This document shows positions 30,442 through 38,488 of a DNA stretch of 64,000 nucleotides, in pieces (the first letter of the stretch is position 1; every line of letters begins with the position of its first letter). Origin of the DNA: Calothrix sp. NIES-4105 (lineage in GTDB: Bacteria; Cyanobacteriota; Cyanobacteriia; Cyanobacteriales; Nostocaceae); assembly GCF_002368415.1 (NCBI RefSeq), contig NZ_AP018290.1:10283717-10347716 (forward strand). Reading direction: 5' to 3'. Below the pieces are notes generated by a model that was not told where the DNA came from, ran no database searches, and saw only the letters and a list, made by a program, of their open reading frames with translations. A program made the translations under genes and the position numbers.

Positions 30442-30632
30442 TATTGGTTTATGAGTTAAATATATTTCTGATTATTGAATTTCTGAGCGAGAGCTTTTAG
30501 GTAGGATATATACACACGTATATTATCTATCTACAATGGCTATTATCACCTCTACCTAAAGGTTATGCGAATGTAATTAATATCTATCTAAGGATAGTGG
30601 TTAATATATTTTAATTGTGATTTTAGCAGTAG

Positions 30633-30649
30633 GGTGGGCACTGCCCACC
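30633..30649. repeat. GGTGGGCA-C-TGCCCACC palindrome
   Basis: A further copy of the dispersed palindrome seen at the window start, located a few bases past the stop of the phosphatase-like gene. Confidence 0.8.
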
Positions 30650-30654
30650 TTACC

Positions 30655-31086
30655 TTAATCTAATTTGTCAATTAAATTAATAACGTTAGCTTCTATTTGC
30701 CCTAAAGCTTCATCTGCACCTGTTTTATCGATGTCGTGAACTAACCAATACTCAATATTATCTACCCATTCGGCAAAGCGTTCTGTTATTAAAGGGCGAT
30801 GTTCGTCTTCATCAATGGCAATTACTTTAGTAAATGATTTAAAATCTTCTAATAAGGCACTTTGAGGTAAGCGCTCTGAGTCGAGTAAGGTTATACCTCG
30901 CTGAAGTAATGCTGCTTTCGCGTAATCAGAAATGGCGCCAACGTTATTAACACCGCGTTCTAGTGCTAAACCGCGCGAGTCAGCTTGCCAGTTGAGTCCA
31001 CGTTTACGCGCGAGATGGTTGAACAAGTGTTCTGCAAAGCGACTACGGTAGTAATTACCTGTGCATAGAAAAAGAATTGTTTGCAT
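30655..31086 (-). CDS. Low-molecular-weight phosphotyrosine-phosphatase family protein
   Basis: 143 residues. The P-loop CTGNYYRS gives the CX5R signature with Cys8 and Arg14 at the extreme N-terminus, as in the low-molecular-weight phosphatase and arsenate-reductase fold. The usual general acid in a DPxx motif is not obvious; HDIDKTGADE near residue 117 is the closest candidate. It is short but complete. Likely a cytoplasmic protein-tyrosine phosphatase-like enzyme. It lies 81 bp downstream of the RNA ligase gene on the same strand. Confidence 0.85.
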   Translation of the reverse strand: MQTILFLCTGNYYRSRFAEHLFNHLARKRGLNWQADSRGLALERGVNNVGAISDYAKAALLQRGITLLDSERLPQSALLEDFKSFTKVIAIDEDEHRPLITERFAEWVDNIEYWLVHDIDKTGADEALGQIEANVINLIDKLD

Positions 31087-31167
31087 TGTTAATAAGCGTG
31101 GTGGTATGGTGCGTGAAAGCTGTTTAACATTTCATTTCATTGTAAATTGTAATAGCTTTCACGCACC

Positions 31168-32160
31168 CTACTGTAACTCGGTACCGTCTTTACGAAGTAG
31201 ATATCTATCACTAATTAATTTGATTACTACTCGCCCTATTTCTGGATGTGTTCTTTCTTGTACTGGTTGAATTACTATTCCTTCCATCATGCAGCTTGGA
31301 CACAGTACACTGTCTTTATTGTTGAATTGTGATACCGCTTCCCAACTGTAGGCGCCTTGGTAAAGCAGAGGTACTGTAGGGAGTGAATGTAAGTTACAAA
31401 ATTCTACAAAATCATTGTAATTCAGAAACTCATTACCGCGACGCACAGCAAATAAGACAATGCCAATTTTACCATTGCTTAAACCATATTTAATGTCTTG
31501 CACACCATATATCTCGCCAAAGACTTGAGTGTTTACTGGTAATTGTTGCAAAGCCGGGTTTTCGTGGTACGCGCGGATGTAAACTAAGTTTTTGTTAGCT
31601 TCGTTGTTTTTCCAAAAGTAATTGTGGCTGCCAATTTTAGCTACTCCATCATTGTCAACTAATACAGTAAAGTTTGTACCGTGTACTTTTTCGGTAACTA
31701 CAACTTCTTCTCCATCAACTAGTATATCTTTATAGCGCTTGATGTTTTCGGGACTTGGGAATTTGTACTGCCCAATATGACTTTCCATTTCCCCACTCAT
31801 ACCGCGCGGGATGGGATATTCATATTTAGTAACGCCGAAATATTCGGTATAATCATCGCCTACTTTACCTGTGAAGTTCTCACCAACAGGTATTAGTAAA
31901 CCTTCAGAAAATATTCCTCGCAGTTTTGCCGCACGTAGCTTCTTTGAGTAATAAGAACGAATTCCAAATTTATCCAAATATTCGTCTGGAATGACGCTAT
32001 CAATGGGGAAGTAATACGCTAAATCACCTGGTTTAAAGTTTCCTTTTGCTGTTATAACTTGATATGCCATCCCTTCAAAGTGGGCAATATCTAGTCTATC
32101 AGCGTTAGGGTGATGCTTGATTTCACTGATTTTTACAACTTCAACTTTAAATACACTCAT
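31168..32160 (-). CDS. RNA ligase, DRB0094 (Rnl5) type
   Basis: 330 residues. An N-terminal OB-like domain (FKVEVVKISEIKHHPNADRLDIAHFEG) precedes the nucleotidyltransferase domain with the ligase motif I KVHGTN, whose Lys158 is the expected AMP-accepting residue, and later EGIVIQP (motif IV) and VIKLIS (motif V). This N-OB plus ligase order is the layout of the Deinococcus radiodurans RNA ligase DRB0094, which seals nicks with a 3'-OH on RNA. All key motifs look intact, so activity in RNA repair is likely. It is divergent from mgtC and upstream of the phosphatase-like gene. Confidence 0.85.
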   Translation of the reverse strand: MSVFKVEVVKISEIKHHPNADRLDIAHFEGMAYQVITAKGNFKPGDLAYYFPIDSVIPDEYLDKFGIRSYYSKKLRAAKLRGIFSEGLLIPVGENFTGKVGDDYTEYFGVTKYEYPIPRGMSGEMESHIGQYKFPSPENIKRYKDILVDGEEVVVTEKVHGTNFTVLVDNDGVAKIGSHNYFWKNNEANKNLVYIRAYHENPALQQLPVNTQVFGEIYGVQDIKYGLSNGKIGIVLFAVRRGNEFLNYNDFVEFCNLHSLPTVPLLYQGAYSWEAVSQFNNKDSVLCPSCMMEGIVIQPVQERTHPEIGRVVIKLISDRYLLRKDGTELQ

Positions 32161-32341
32161 ATTATTTTCTTTAACCTCCTCAGACTTAAATTATCTTACA
32201 CTACATTTATAATACATAATTGTAATCTGTGGAGAAAACTTGGGAATATGACCACCCGAAGTAAATTCTCATCCCTGCTGGGTATGTATCACTGGCTAAA
32301 AGGTTATATATTGATTAACTTATGATTAAAATTAGAAAATA

Positions 32342-32863
32342 ATGGGTGCAATGTTTGTTAGTTCTGATGATTGGGTAAAAATAGGGACGAGACTAGTTTT
32401 AGCGCTTTTGGTTGGATGCGTTATTGGTTTCAATCGTCAGAAAGGCGGTAGAGCAGCAGGGATGAGAACTTTTATGCTGGTGAGCATGGGTTCTGCGTTG
32501 TTTGTAATGATTCCTTTACAAGCTGGTGCAGATGTTGCTAGCGCAACAAATGCACTAAGTAGGACTATTCAAGGTGTAACAACAGGTGTAGGATTTATTG
32601 GCGCCGGATTAATATTGCATGAGTCATCAAGAGAATCAAAAGCACCGAGAGTACGGGGACTAACTACAGCAGCATCAATATGGACTTCGGCAGGTTTGGG
32701 AGCTGCGATAGGTTGCGGTTTATGGCAAATGGCTTTACTTGCAGGATTTTTAACTTTGGTTACGCTGAGTGGTGTTAAGCGTTGGGAGCAATTTTTTAAG
32801 TCGCGGTCAAATCAGAGAAAGCTGGCAACGGATAGAACGGATGTAACGGATGAACGGTATTAA
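32342..32863 (+). CDS. MgtC/SapB family membrane protein
   Basis: 173 residues. Four to five hydrophobic segments carry the family motifs GCVIGFNRQKGGRAAGMRTFMLVSMGSALF and GFIGAGLI followed by VRGLTTAASIWTSAGLGAAIG. MgtC-like proteins modulate magnesium homeostasis and ATP synthase in other bacteria and lie in the inner membrane. The cyanobacterial forms are short and lack the C-terminal soluble domain, as here. The gene stands alone, with a terminator at 32957-32991. Confidence 0.9.
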   Translation: MGAMFVSSDDWVKIGTRLVLALLVGCVIGFNRQKGGRAAGMRTFMLVSMGSALFVMIPLQAGADVASATNALSRTIQGVTTGVGFIGAGLILHESSRESKAPRVRGLTTAASIWTSAGLGAAIGCGLWQMALLAGFLTLVTLSGVKRWEQFFKSRSNQRKLATDRTDVTDERY

Positions 32864-32956
32864 TAAATTCAAACAATTGTCACAACTAGTTCACACTGGC
32901 TTGTTAGCTTGAAATTAAGCAAATCTTAAGTTTGCTCTTCACACACCATTCTTTCT

Positions 32957-32991
32957 GCTCTCTTGTTGTTCAAATAGCAAGAGAGCTTTTT
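32957..32991 (+). terminator. Rho-independent terminator after mgtC-like gene
   Basis: Perfect 9-bp arms GCTCTCTTG and CAAGAGAGC separated by a 12-bp loop and followed by TTTTT. It lies 93 bp past the stop of the MgtC-like gene. Confidence 0.85.
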
Positions 32992-33003
32992 AACATGGAG
33001 ATA

Positions 33004-33093
33004 GTGCTGAGTGCTGAGTGCTGAGTGTTGAGTGTTGAGTGCTGAGTGTTGAGTGCTGAGTGCTGAGTGCTGAGTGTTGAGTGTTGAGTTGAG
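33004..33093. repeat. TGAGTGC/TGAGTGT heptamer array
   Basis: About twelve head-to-tail heptamers (GTGCTGA, GTGTTGA) fill the stretch between the terminator and the M16 peptidase leader. This is the same heptamer, in the opposite orientation, as at 24500-24600 and 48765-48793. It lies about 60 bp upstream of the start codon, so length changes could alter promoter spacing. Confidence 0.85.
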
Positions 33094-33154
33094 AGTGGAA
33101 ACAAATTTTGAAGCTTTGTGTATCTTATATCTTTAGGTCAAAATCTAACTTTGT

Positions 33155-35914
33155 ATGCGTTTTCCCAAGTTTCGACCGTCTATATTAATAGGGCTATTTC
33201 TTAGCTTTGTGTTGAGTGGTGTGCTATTGCCATCCAATTTCGCTTCTGCTGTTCCTGCGGATTCTCTGACTCAGGGGGTACGTAAGACGGTATTAGCCAA
33301 TGGTTTAACTGTACTTACTAAAGAAGTTCATACGGCGCCTGTAGTTAGCGCGCAGGTTTGGTATCAGGTTGGTTCTCGCAATGAGAAGGCGGGAGAAAAT
33401 GGTATTTCTCACCAGCTTGAACATTTGATGTTTAAGGGTACTGCCGCACGTCCGGTGCAGTTTGGGCGCCTGTTTAGCGCTTTGGGTAGTCAGTTTAATG
33501 CTTTTACAAGTTATGACCAAACGGCTTATTATGGCACTGTACAGCGCGATAAGTTACAAGCGTTGTTAACTTTGGAAGCTGACCGCATGGAAGGTTCGGT
33601 TATTAATGCTGACCATTTGACTAGCGAGAAGCGAGTGGTAATTTCTGAGTTACAGGGTTATGAAAACTCACCAGGGTATAGACTTAACCGAGCAGTAATG
33701 CGCGCGGCTTTTCCTTCGCGGCAGTATGGTTTGCCTGTGGGTGGTACTAAATCTGATGTTGAACAATTTACGGTTGAGCAGGTAAAGAATTATTACCAAA
33801 CTTACTATAGTCCTGATAATGCCACTCTGATTGTGACGGGGGATTTTGCTACAGAACCGACTTTGAAAGCTATTCGGGAGACTTTTGAAAAAATTCCTAA
33901 ACGTGGCAAAGCAAAACTAAATAATATAACTCCTTCCCCTGCTTCTGAAGCTAAATCAAATAGTAAGGCGCCGATAGTATTAAAAGAGCGAGGAAGTGCA
34001 GCTTTGTTACAAGTTGTGTATCCACTGCCGAATTTAACTCACCCTGATGTACCAGCTATCGATGTTATGGATGCTGTGTTAACGGGAGGAAGAAGTTCAC
34101 GGTTGTATCAAGCTTTGGTAGAAACTGGGTTAGCTTCTTCAGTTAGTGCAAGTCCAGCAGAACTTGTTGAACCAGGTTGGTATGAGATTAATGTAACTGC
34201 GGCGCCGGGGCAAGAGTTGAATAATATTGCGACCGTACTACAAAAGTCGCTCGTTGAAATACAGCAAAAACCGATTACTAGCGATGAATTAAACCGAGCT
34301 AAGACTCAATTACAAGCTTCGTTTATTTTGGGTAATCAGGATATAACTAGCCAAGCAACACAACTTGGTTACAACCAAATTGTAGCTGGAGATTACAAGT
34401 TTGTTGAAAAGTATTTAGCAGGAGTTGCAAAGGTTTCTGCTGCTGATATTCAAGCATGTGCTAAGACTTATCTTGACCCAACCAAACAAACTGTAGGTTT
34501 CTTTGAACCAACACAACCGGATGGAAAACCTGGAGCTAGCGGTGGTAGTTCAGGTAGAACTTCGGAAAACTTTAGTCCTGGTAAACCAGTAGACCCAGCA
34601 GAGCTTGCGAAGTATTTACCACCTGCGACGAGTGCAACAGCTTCGAGTAAGCAAGTGCTTCCCGAAAAATTCACTCTGAACAACGGGATGCAGGTATTAT
34701 TATTACCTGACCGCAGCGTTCCAACAATTAATATTAGTGGACAAATTGACGCTGGTACAATATTCGATAATCAAGCAAAAGCTGGTGTTGCCAACTTGGT
34801 TGCTAGTAACTTGATGAATGGAACAAAGACAAAAAATGCGTTAACTTTGGCACAGACTCTTGAAGATAAAGGCGCCAGTTTAGGATTTGGTGCTGGCCGT
34901 GAAGGTGTGACAATAGCTGGACAGGGACTTTCTACGAATATTCCTGTTTTAGTGAAAACAATGGCTGATGTTGTACAAAATGCAACATTCCCGGCTGACC
35001 AATTGGAACTAAGTCGTAGACGTGCGCTATTAGGTTTGAAAGCACAGCTAGATGACCCCCGTTCGTTAGGACGAAGAGTATTCCAACAAGCTGTTTATCC
35101 AGAAAACCATCCGTTCCACATTTTCCCAACCGAAACGAGCTTAAAGGCAATTACGCGCGATGATTTAACAAGCTTTTACAAGCAGCATTATCGACCAGAT
35201 AATACAACGATTGCTTTTGTGGGAGACTTTGACGTTAATCAAGTTAAAACACTTCTTAATGAAGAGTTTAGTAATTGGCGTTCATCAGGTAAAGCTCCTG
35301 TAGTGAATGTTACACCTGTAAGTTTACCGCAAACTACAACACGTTTAAATCCAGTGATTCCTGGTAAAGCCGAGGCTGTAACTTATATTGGTTACAATGG
35401 CATTTCGCGCAAAGACCCACGTTACTATGCTGCTACAGTACTTAACCAAGTGTTAGGTGGTGATACGTTATCAAGTCGTTTAGGTACAGAAGTACGCGAC
35501 CGTCAAGGTTTAACGTATGGTATTTATAGCGCGTTCGCAACGGGTATTAATCCTGGGCCGTTCTTAATTCAAATGCAAACGGCGCCTGGTGATGCCCAAA
35601 AAGCAATTACAAGTGCAGTTGCATTACTCAAACAGTTACGCGAACAAGGTATTACCGAAGCGGAATTAAATAATGCGAAAAGGTCACTTGCTAGTAGCTA
35701 CCCTGTAGACTTGGCTAGTCCCAGTGATGTATCAAGTATTATACTGAGCAACGAAATTTACGGGTTATCACCTGCCGAACTCAGAGAATTTCCAAAGCGC
35801 ATCGAAGCAGTAACAATGCCACAAGTGCAGCAGGTTATTCAAGAGTTGATACAACCGGATAAATTGGTAATCGTTACCGCAGGCCCTGGAGAAACAGCAC
35901 AGAAAAATAATTAA
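33155..35914 (+). CDS. M16 family zinc metallopeptidase, two-domain, exported
   Basis: 919 residues. A signal peptide (residues 1 to about 33, ending ASA) sends it out of the cytoplasm. The first half holds the inverted zinc motif HQLEH (His86, Glu89, His90) and the downstream Glu in ISELQGYENSPG. The second half (about 505-919) repeats the M16 fold without the zinc motif but with the R/Y pair seen as RDRQGLTYGIYS, the typical non-catalytic partner. A Gly/Ser-rich linker at about 455-480 joins them. It is a processing-peptidase or pitrilysin-like enzyme of periplasm or thylakoid lumen; substrate unknown. A terminator follows. Confidence 0.93.
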   Translation: MRFPKFRPSILIGLFLSFVLSGVLLPSNFASAVPADSLTQGVRKTVLANGLTVLTKEVHTAPVVSAQVWYQVGSRNEKAGENGISHQLEHLMFKGTAARPVQFGRLFSALGSQFNAFTSYDQTAYYGTVQRDKLQALLTLEADRMEGSVINADHLTSEKRVVISELQGYENSPGYRLNRAVMRAAFPSRQYGLPVGGTKSDVEQFTVEQVKNYYQTYYSPDNATLIVTGDFATEPTLKAIRETFEKIPKRGKAKLNNITPSPASEAKSNSKAPIVLKERGSAALLQVVYPLPNLTHPDVPAIDVMDAVLTGGRSSRLYQALVETGLASSVSASPAELVEPGWYEINVTAAPGQELNNIATVLQKSLVEIQQKPITSDELNRAKTQLQASFILGNQDITSQATQLGYNQIVAGDYKFVEKYLAGVAKVSAADIQACAKTYLDPTKQTVGFFEPTQPDGKPGASGGSSGRTSENFSPGKPVDPAELAKYLPPATSATASSKQVLPEKFTLNNGMQVLLLPDRSVPTINISGQIDAGTIFDNQAKAGVANLVASNLMNGTKTKNALTLAQTLEDKGASLGFGAGREGVTIAGQGLSTNIPVLVKTMADVVQNATFPADQLELSRRRALLGLKAQLDDPRSLGRRVFQQAVYPENHPFHIFPTETSLKAITRDDLTSFYKQHYRPDNTTIAFVGDFDVNQVKTLLNEEFSNWRSSGKAPVVNVTPVSLPQTTTRLNPVIPGKAEAVTYIGYNGISRKDPRYYAATVLNQVLGGDTLSSRLGTEVRDRQGLTYGIYSAFATGINPGPFLIQMQTAPGDAQKAITSAVALLKQLREQGITEAELNNAKRSLASSYPVDLASPSDVSSIILSNEIYGLSPAELREFPKRIEAVTMPQVQQVIQELIQPDKLVIVTAGPGETAQKNN

Positions 35915-35925
35915 TTGATAAATTG

Positions 35926-35958
35926 TAGGTTGGGCGAGGCGCCTGACCTATTTTTTTT
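35926..35958 (+). terminator. Rho-independent terminator after M16 peptidase
   Basis: Arms TAGGT and ACCTA enclose an inner GCG/CGC pair around a GGCGCC site, followed by eight T. It lies 12 bp after the stop codon. The sequence also resembles the dispersed GTAGGTTGGG repeat seen at 53100 and 55235. Confidence 0.75.
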
Positions 35959-36297
35959 GACTTTATTTCAGAGAATGTTTTAAAAGTTATAAATTGTCAT
36001 TAGTCGCGCTGCAAAAAATCTAGTATTTTAACTTTATTTTTGTTATAATATAGCGCTTTGAACCAAATTAGGGGGTTCTTTCGTACATAGCGTGCTAAAT
36101 TTTAATTAAAATCTATAAGTATGCTTTATTTACAAGGCTTACAGTCACTTCTAGTTTCAATTTTAGAAAAGAATACTGTTCTGAAAATAATAATGGCTGT
36201 AATACAAGCCCGACAATGGTTTTAAGCTGATTTTTCCACAAATTTAGCACCCTAAGTACGCAAGAGCCTTTTTTACTGAAGTTTAAATTGTATTAAT
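35959..36297. other. Intergenic, no gene seen
   Basis: Very AT-rich spacer between the peptidase terminator and the RelE-like gene. I see no open frame with domain content, no RNA signature and no notable repeat. Confidence 0.5.
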
Positions 36298-36648
36298 TTA
36301 TTCGTCCTCATCTTCTTGTAATAACTGCTTAGGATTGCGTAACCTTTCTTGTGAACCATGACGAACTCTATGAATGCGAACAACCCCTCCATCTTCCTCT
36401 GAGGACTCAGTAACAGTAAACAAAATCCGAAATTGCTTTTTGTAGAGTAGCTGCCGCACTTCAATATTCATGTACTTGCTTTCTAGTGACATCGGGCAGC
36501 GCTTAGGAAATTTTTCTAATGTCAACATTATTTCATAGCACCCTCTAACCCATCGATGGGCTTGGTCTAAAGAAGCTTCGCGCATCCACTGAAAAATCTG
36601 TTCGATATCAGCTACTGCAGTAGGTGAAATTTCAATATGGTATGTCAT
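36298..36648 (-). CDS. RelE/ParE-type toxin
   Basis: 116 residues. The RelE/ParE fold is suggested by the N-terminal YHIEISPTAVADIEQIFQWM, the central LEKFPKRCP, the strand RQLLYKKQFRILFTV and the final IHRVRHGSQERL with basic residues where the ribosome-dependent RNases carry theirs. Its ATG lies 17 bp inside the end of the antitoxin gene, the usual overlap of antitoxin-first modules. Whether it cleaves mRNA (RelE) or poisons gyrase (ParE) cannot be told from sequence. A Glu/Asp-rich tail of about 12 residues is unusual for the family. Confidence 0.85.
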   Translation of the reverse strand: MTYHIEISPTAVADIEQIFQWMREASLDQAHRWVRGCYEIMLTLEKFPKRCPMSLESKYMNIEVRQLLYKKQFRILFTVTESSEEDGGVVRIHRVRHGSQERLRNPKQLLQEDEDE

Positions 36649-36922
36649 ATTTGGCTCGCAGTTGCTGGAATGCTTCGTCTAGGGGGATACCTTTACCCTG
36701 CTCGAATTCGTCAATACTTTTGCGAATTCCCAGGCTTGTCTCTAAAAGTTCCAGCCTTTCTAGAAGTTCTTGATAACTTTGCGCGTCTTGAACAACCACA
36801 GATGCTTTACCATTAACGGTGAGAATAATAGGTTCTTTGGTTCCCCTAAGATTTTGCAAAAAGGCTGTTGCGCCGCTTTGAAATTCTGAGAGCGGGTAAA
36901 TATTACGAAGATCCGGAGTCAT
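36632..36922 (-). CDS. Phd/YefM-type antitoxin
   Basis: 96 residues. The N-terminal DNA-binding half has the Phd/YefM pattern YPLSEFQSGATAFLQNL then EPIILTVNGKASVVVQDAQ. The C-terminal half (about 60-96) would wrap the toxin. Antitoxins of this kind repress their own operon together with the toxin. It precedes and overlaps the toxin gene by 17 bp. The pair forms a complete type II module. Confidence 0.9.
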   Translation of the reverse strand: MTPDLRNIYPLSEFQSGATAFLQNLRGTKEPIILTVNGKASVVVQDAQSYQELLERLELLETSLGIRKSIDEFEQGKGIPLDEAFQQLRAKYDIPY

Positions 36923-37150
36923 ATTGTTATTAAAAAACAGATAATTTAATGCTAATTATTTAAACCTATGTTGTCAAAGATGTTTTTTTACTCCAGGTCA
37001 GATTTTCTGTAACTCGTCGTCAAATTTAGCTTGTATCATATTCTGCCAGTGGCTCCTGTTGTAATAATTATTTGTATAGTATTACCAAGGTATGAGTATA
37101 CTTGCTTGATATTCAAAAGTAGGGGCAGCAAAATATGAAGCTTACTTTGC

Positions 37151-37351
37151 TCACACAGAAGTGGTATTACCTTGGTTGTACTGTTGTATCAAGCTCTGGC
37201 ATCTCCGTCCAGCTTCTACCGCTTGTTTCATTAAAGCTTTACCAGCGGCAAAATTTTTAGCAGCAAACTCCCGGTTCGCTTCCTTACTGAACTTAGCAGC
37301 TTGGCTTGATTCAAGTTTAATTTGATATTCTAAGTCCATGTCATTCCTCAT
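37151..37351 (-). CDS. Small hypothetical helical protein
   Basis: 66 residues from the ATG 37349-37351; a GTG ten codons upstream (37381) and an ATG at 37339 are alternatives. The sequence is predicted to be two or three helices rich in Ala, Lys and Gln (SSQAAKFSKEANREFAAK, then GKALMKQAVEAGRRC). I recognise no family. It resembles a short TPR-like helical pair but is too short to be sure. It stands alone between the antitoxin gene and the secreted CpcT-like gene. Confidence 0.5.
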   Translation of the reverse strand: MRNDMDLEYQIKLESSQAAKFSKEANREFAAKNFAAGKALMKQAVEAGRRCQSLIQQYNQGNTTSV

Positions 37352-37414
37352 GTTCTGAATAACTGTCTTTCTCCACTTCACTTTTCATAGCTATATAACC
37401 ATATATGGTTAATG

Positions 37415-38146
37415 TTACACCTTAGAGGATTTTAAAAGCTTCTTCTTGCGTTTATCTTCAATTTTTTTATAGCACAAACCTATTCCTATTGTTAAGATGC
37501 CCCAAGTTGTAGAAGATTCGGGTATATTGACTCGTCGATATTCTATTGGTGTGGCGACTAGTAAATTACCTTGTGCATTAAAAATTTGGTCTAGGGAGTC
37601 AACACCATTATCAAATATAGTTACTTTGGAAACTACTTTACCTCCTGTACTTGTGGGACAACCGTTGGGTGCATTATCACCAACGTAGCGTTGTGGTTCC
37701 CACAAAAGTAAAAGATTACATGCAGCAGTTGATATGTTATTGCTAGTTACTACTCTTTCTAATTCGGGTTTATCGCATAAGCCACTTACAATATTTGGGT
37801 TAATGAAGGGGCGAACGTCAAGGTTAACTGCTCCGCTTCCTTTGCTAAATGAGTAAAAACTGGTTCGTTGGAAAGCCGAGCTTTTTTGTTCTAAAAAAAT
37901 AGTCTCTGTGTCTTGGTTAGGTACTGCATCTGCTAACCGCGCTTTACAATTTGACATCGTAATTAGTGGGATACTGGGATTATTTGTTACTTGCTGAAAG
38001 TTATTAAATAAACCTGTAAACCAGCCTGATACTTCTTTGACTTGCGTTTCTAACGGGGGTGGCGTGAGGACTGATGCTGTACTGGGTTGAGATAATATGA
38101 ATGTTGACGCTAGAATACTTAAGCTACAGATTTTTAAGTTATTCAT
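37415..38146 (-). CDS. Secreted CpcT/CpeT-like protein with sorting-type C-terminus
   Basis: 243 residues. A signal peptide (1 to about 24) precedes a domain resembling the phycobiliprotein lyase family CpcT/CpeT: TIFLEQKSSAFQRTSFYSF, then CNLLLLWEPQRYVGDNAPNGCP, and STGGKVVSKVTIFDNGVDSLDQIFNAQGN. The C-terminus has a Pro-Glu-Ser motif, a hydrophobic stretch GILTIGIGL and a Lys/Arg-rich end, the layout of PEP-CTERM-type sorting tails. A lyase attaching bilins in the cytoplasm would need neither, so an extracellular or periplasmic role of the fold is more likely. The family call is by eye and moderately sure. Confidence 0.6.
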   Translation of the reverse strand: MNNLKICSLSILASTFILSQPSTASVLTPPPLETQVKEVSGWFTGLFNNFQQVTNNPSIPLITMSNCKARLADAVPNQDTETIFLEQKSSAFQRTSFYSFSKGSGAVNLDVRPFINPNIVSGLCDKPELERVVTSNNISTAACNLLLLWEPQRYVGDNAPNGCPTSTGGKVVSKVTIFDNGVDSLDQIFNAQGNLLVATPIEYRRVNIPESSTTWGILTIGIGLCYKKIEDKRKKKLLKSSKV

Positions 38147-38488
38147 GCAAGTTTTATGTGCTTTTACTTAAATTATTTTTTAATCGTAATAAAAATACTG
38201 CGGAAAATCAATTATGCGCTCTCGTTTGTAAATGTTTTATGTGTTTTGTGTTGGGTTCCGCGCAGCGCACAGCACCTACTTCGGGGTGCTTTTGACGAGA
38301 CATATTTATAGTAGGATATTAAAATACGGATGACTGAAGTACACTGTGAAGTTTTGTAATATATATAGTAGTAAAATAGTTTATCTGGAGCGCTCATGGC
38401 AATTCATTTTCGGTTTGATCCAGAAAAAGCTGTTGAAGCTACAGCAATACTTCTAAAGCTGCACGGATGTCATTTAACCCGGTAAAAA

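Noticed and set aside
36298-36922. Novel defence system around the toxin-antitoxin pair
   Set aside because: The pair is an ordinary RelE/ParE-Phd module and its neighbours are unrelated.
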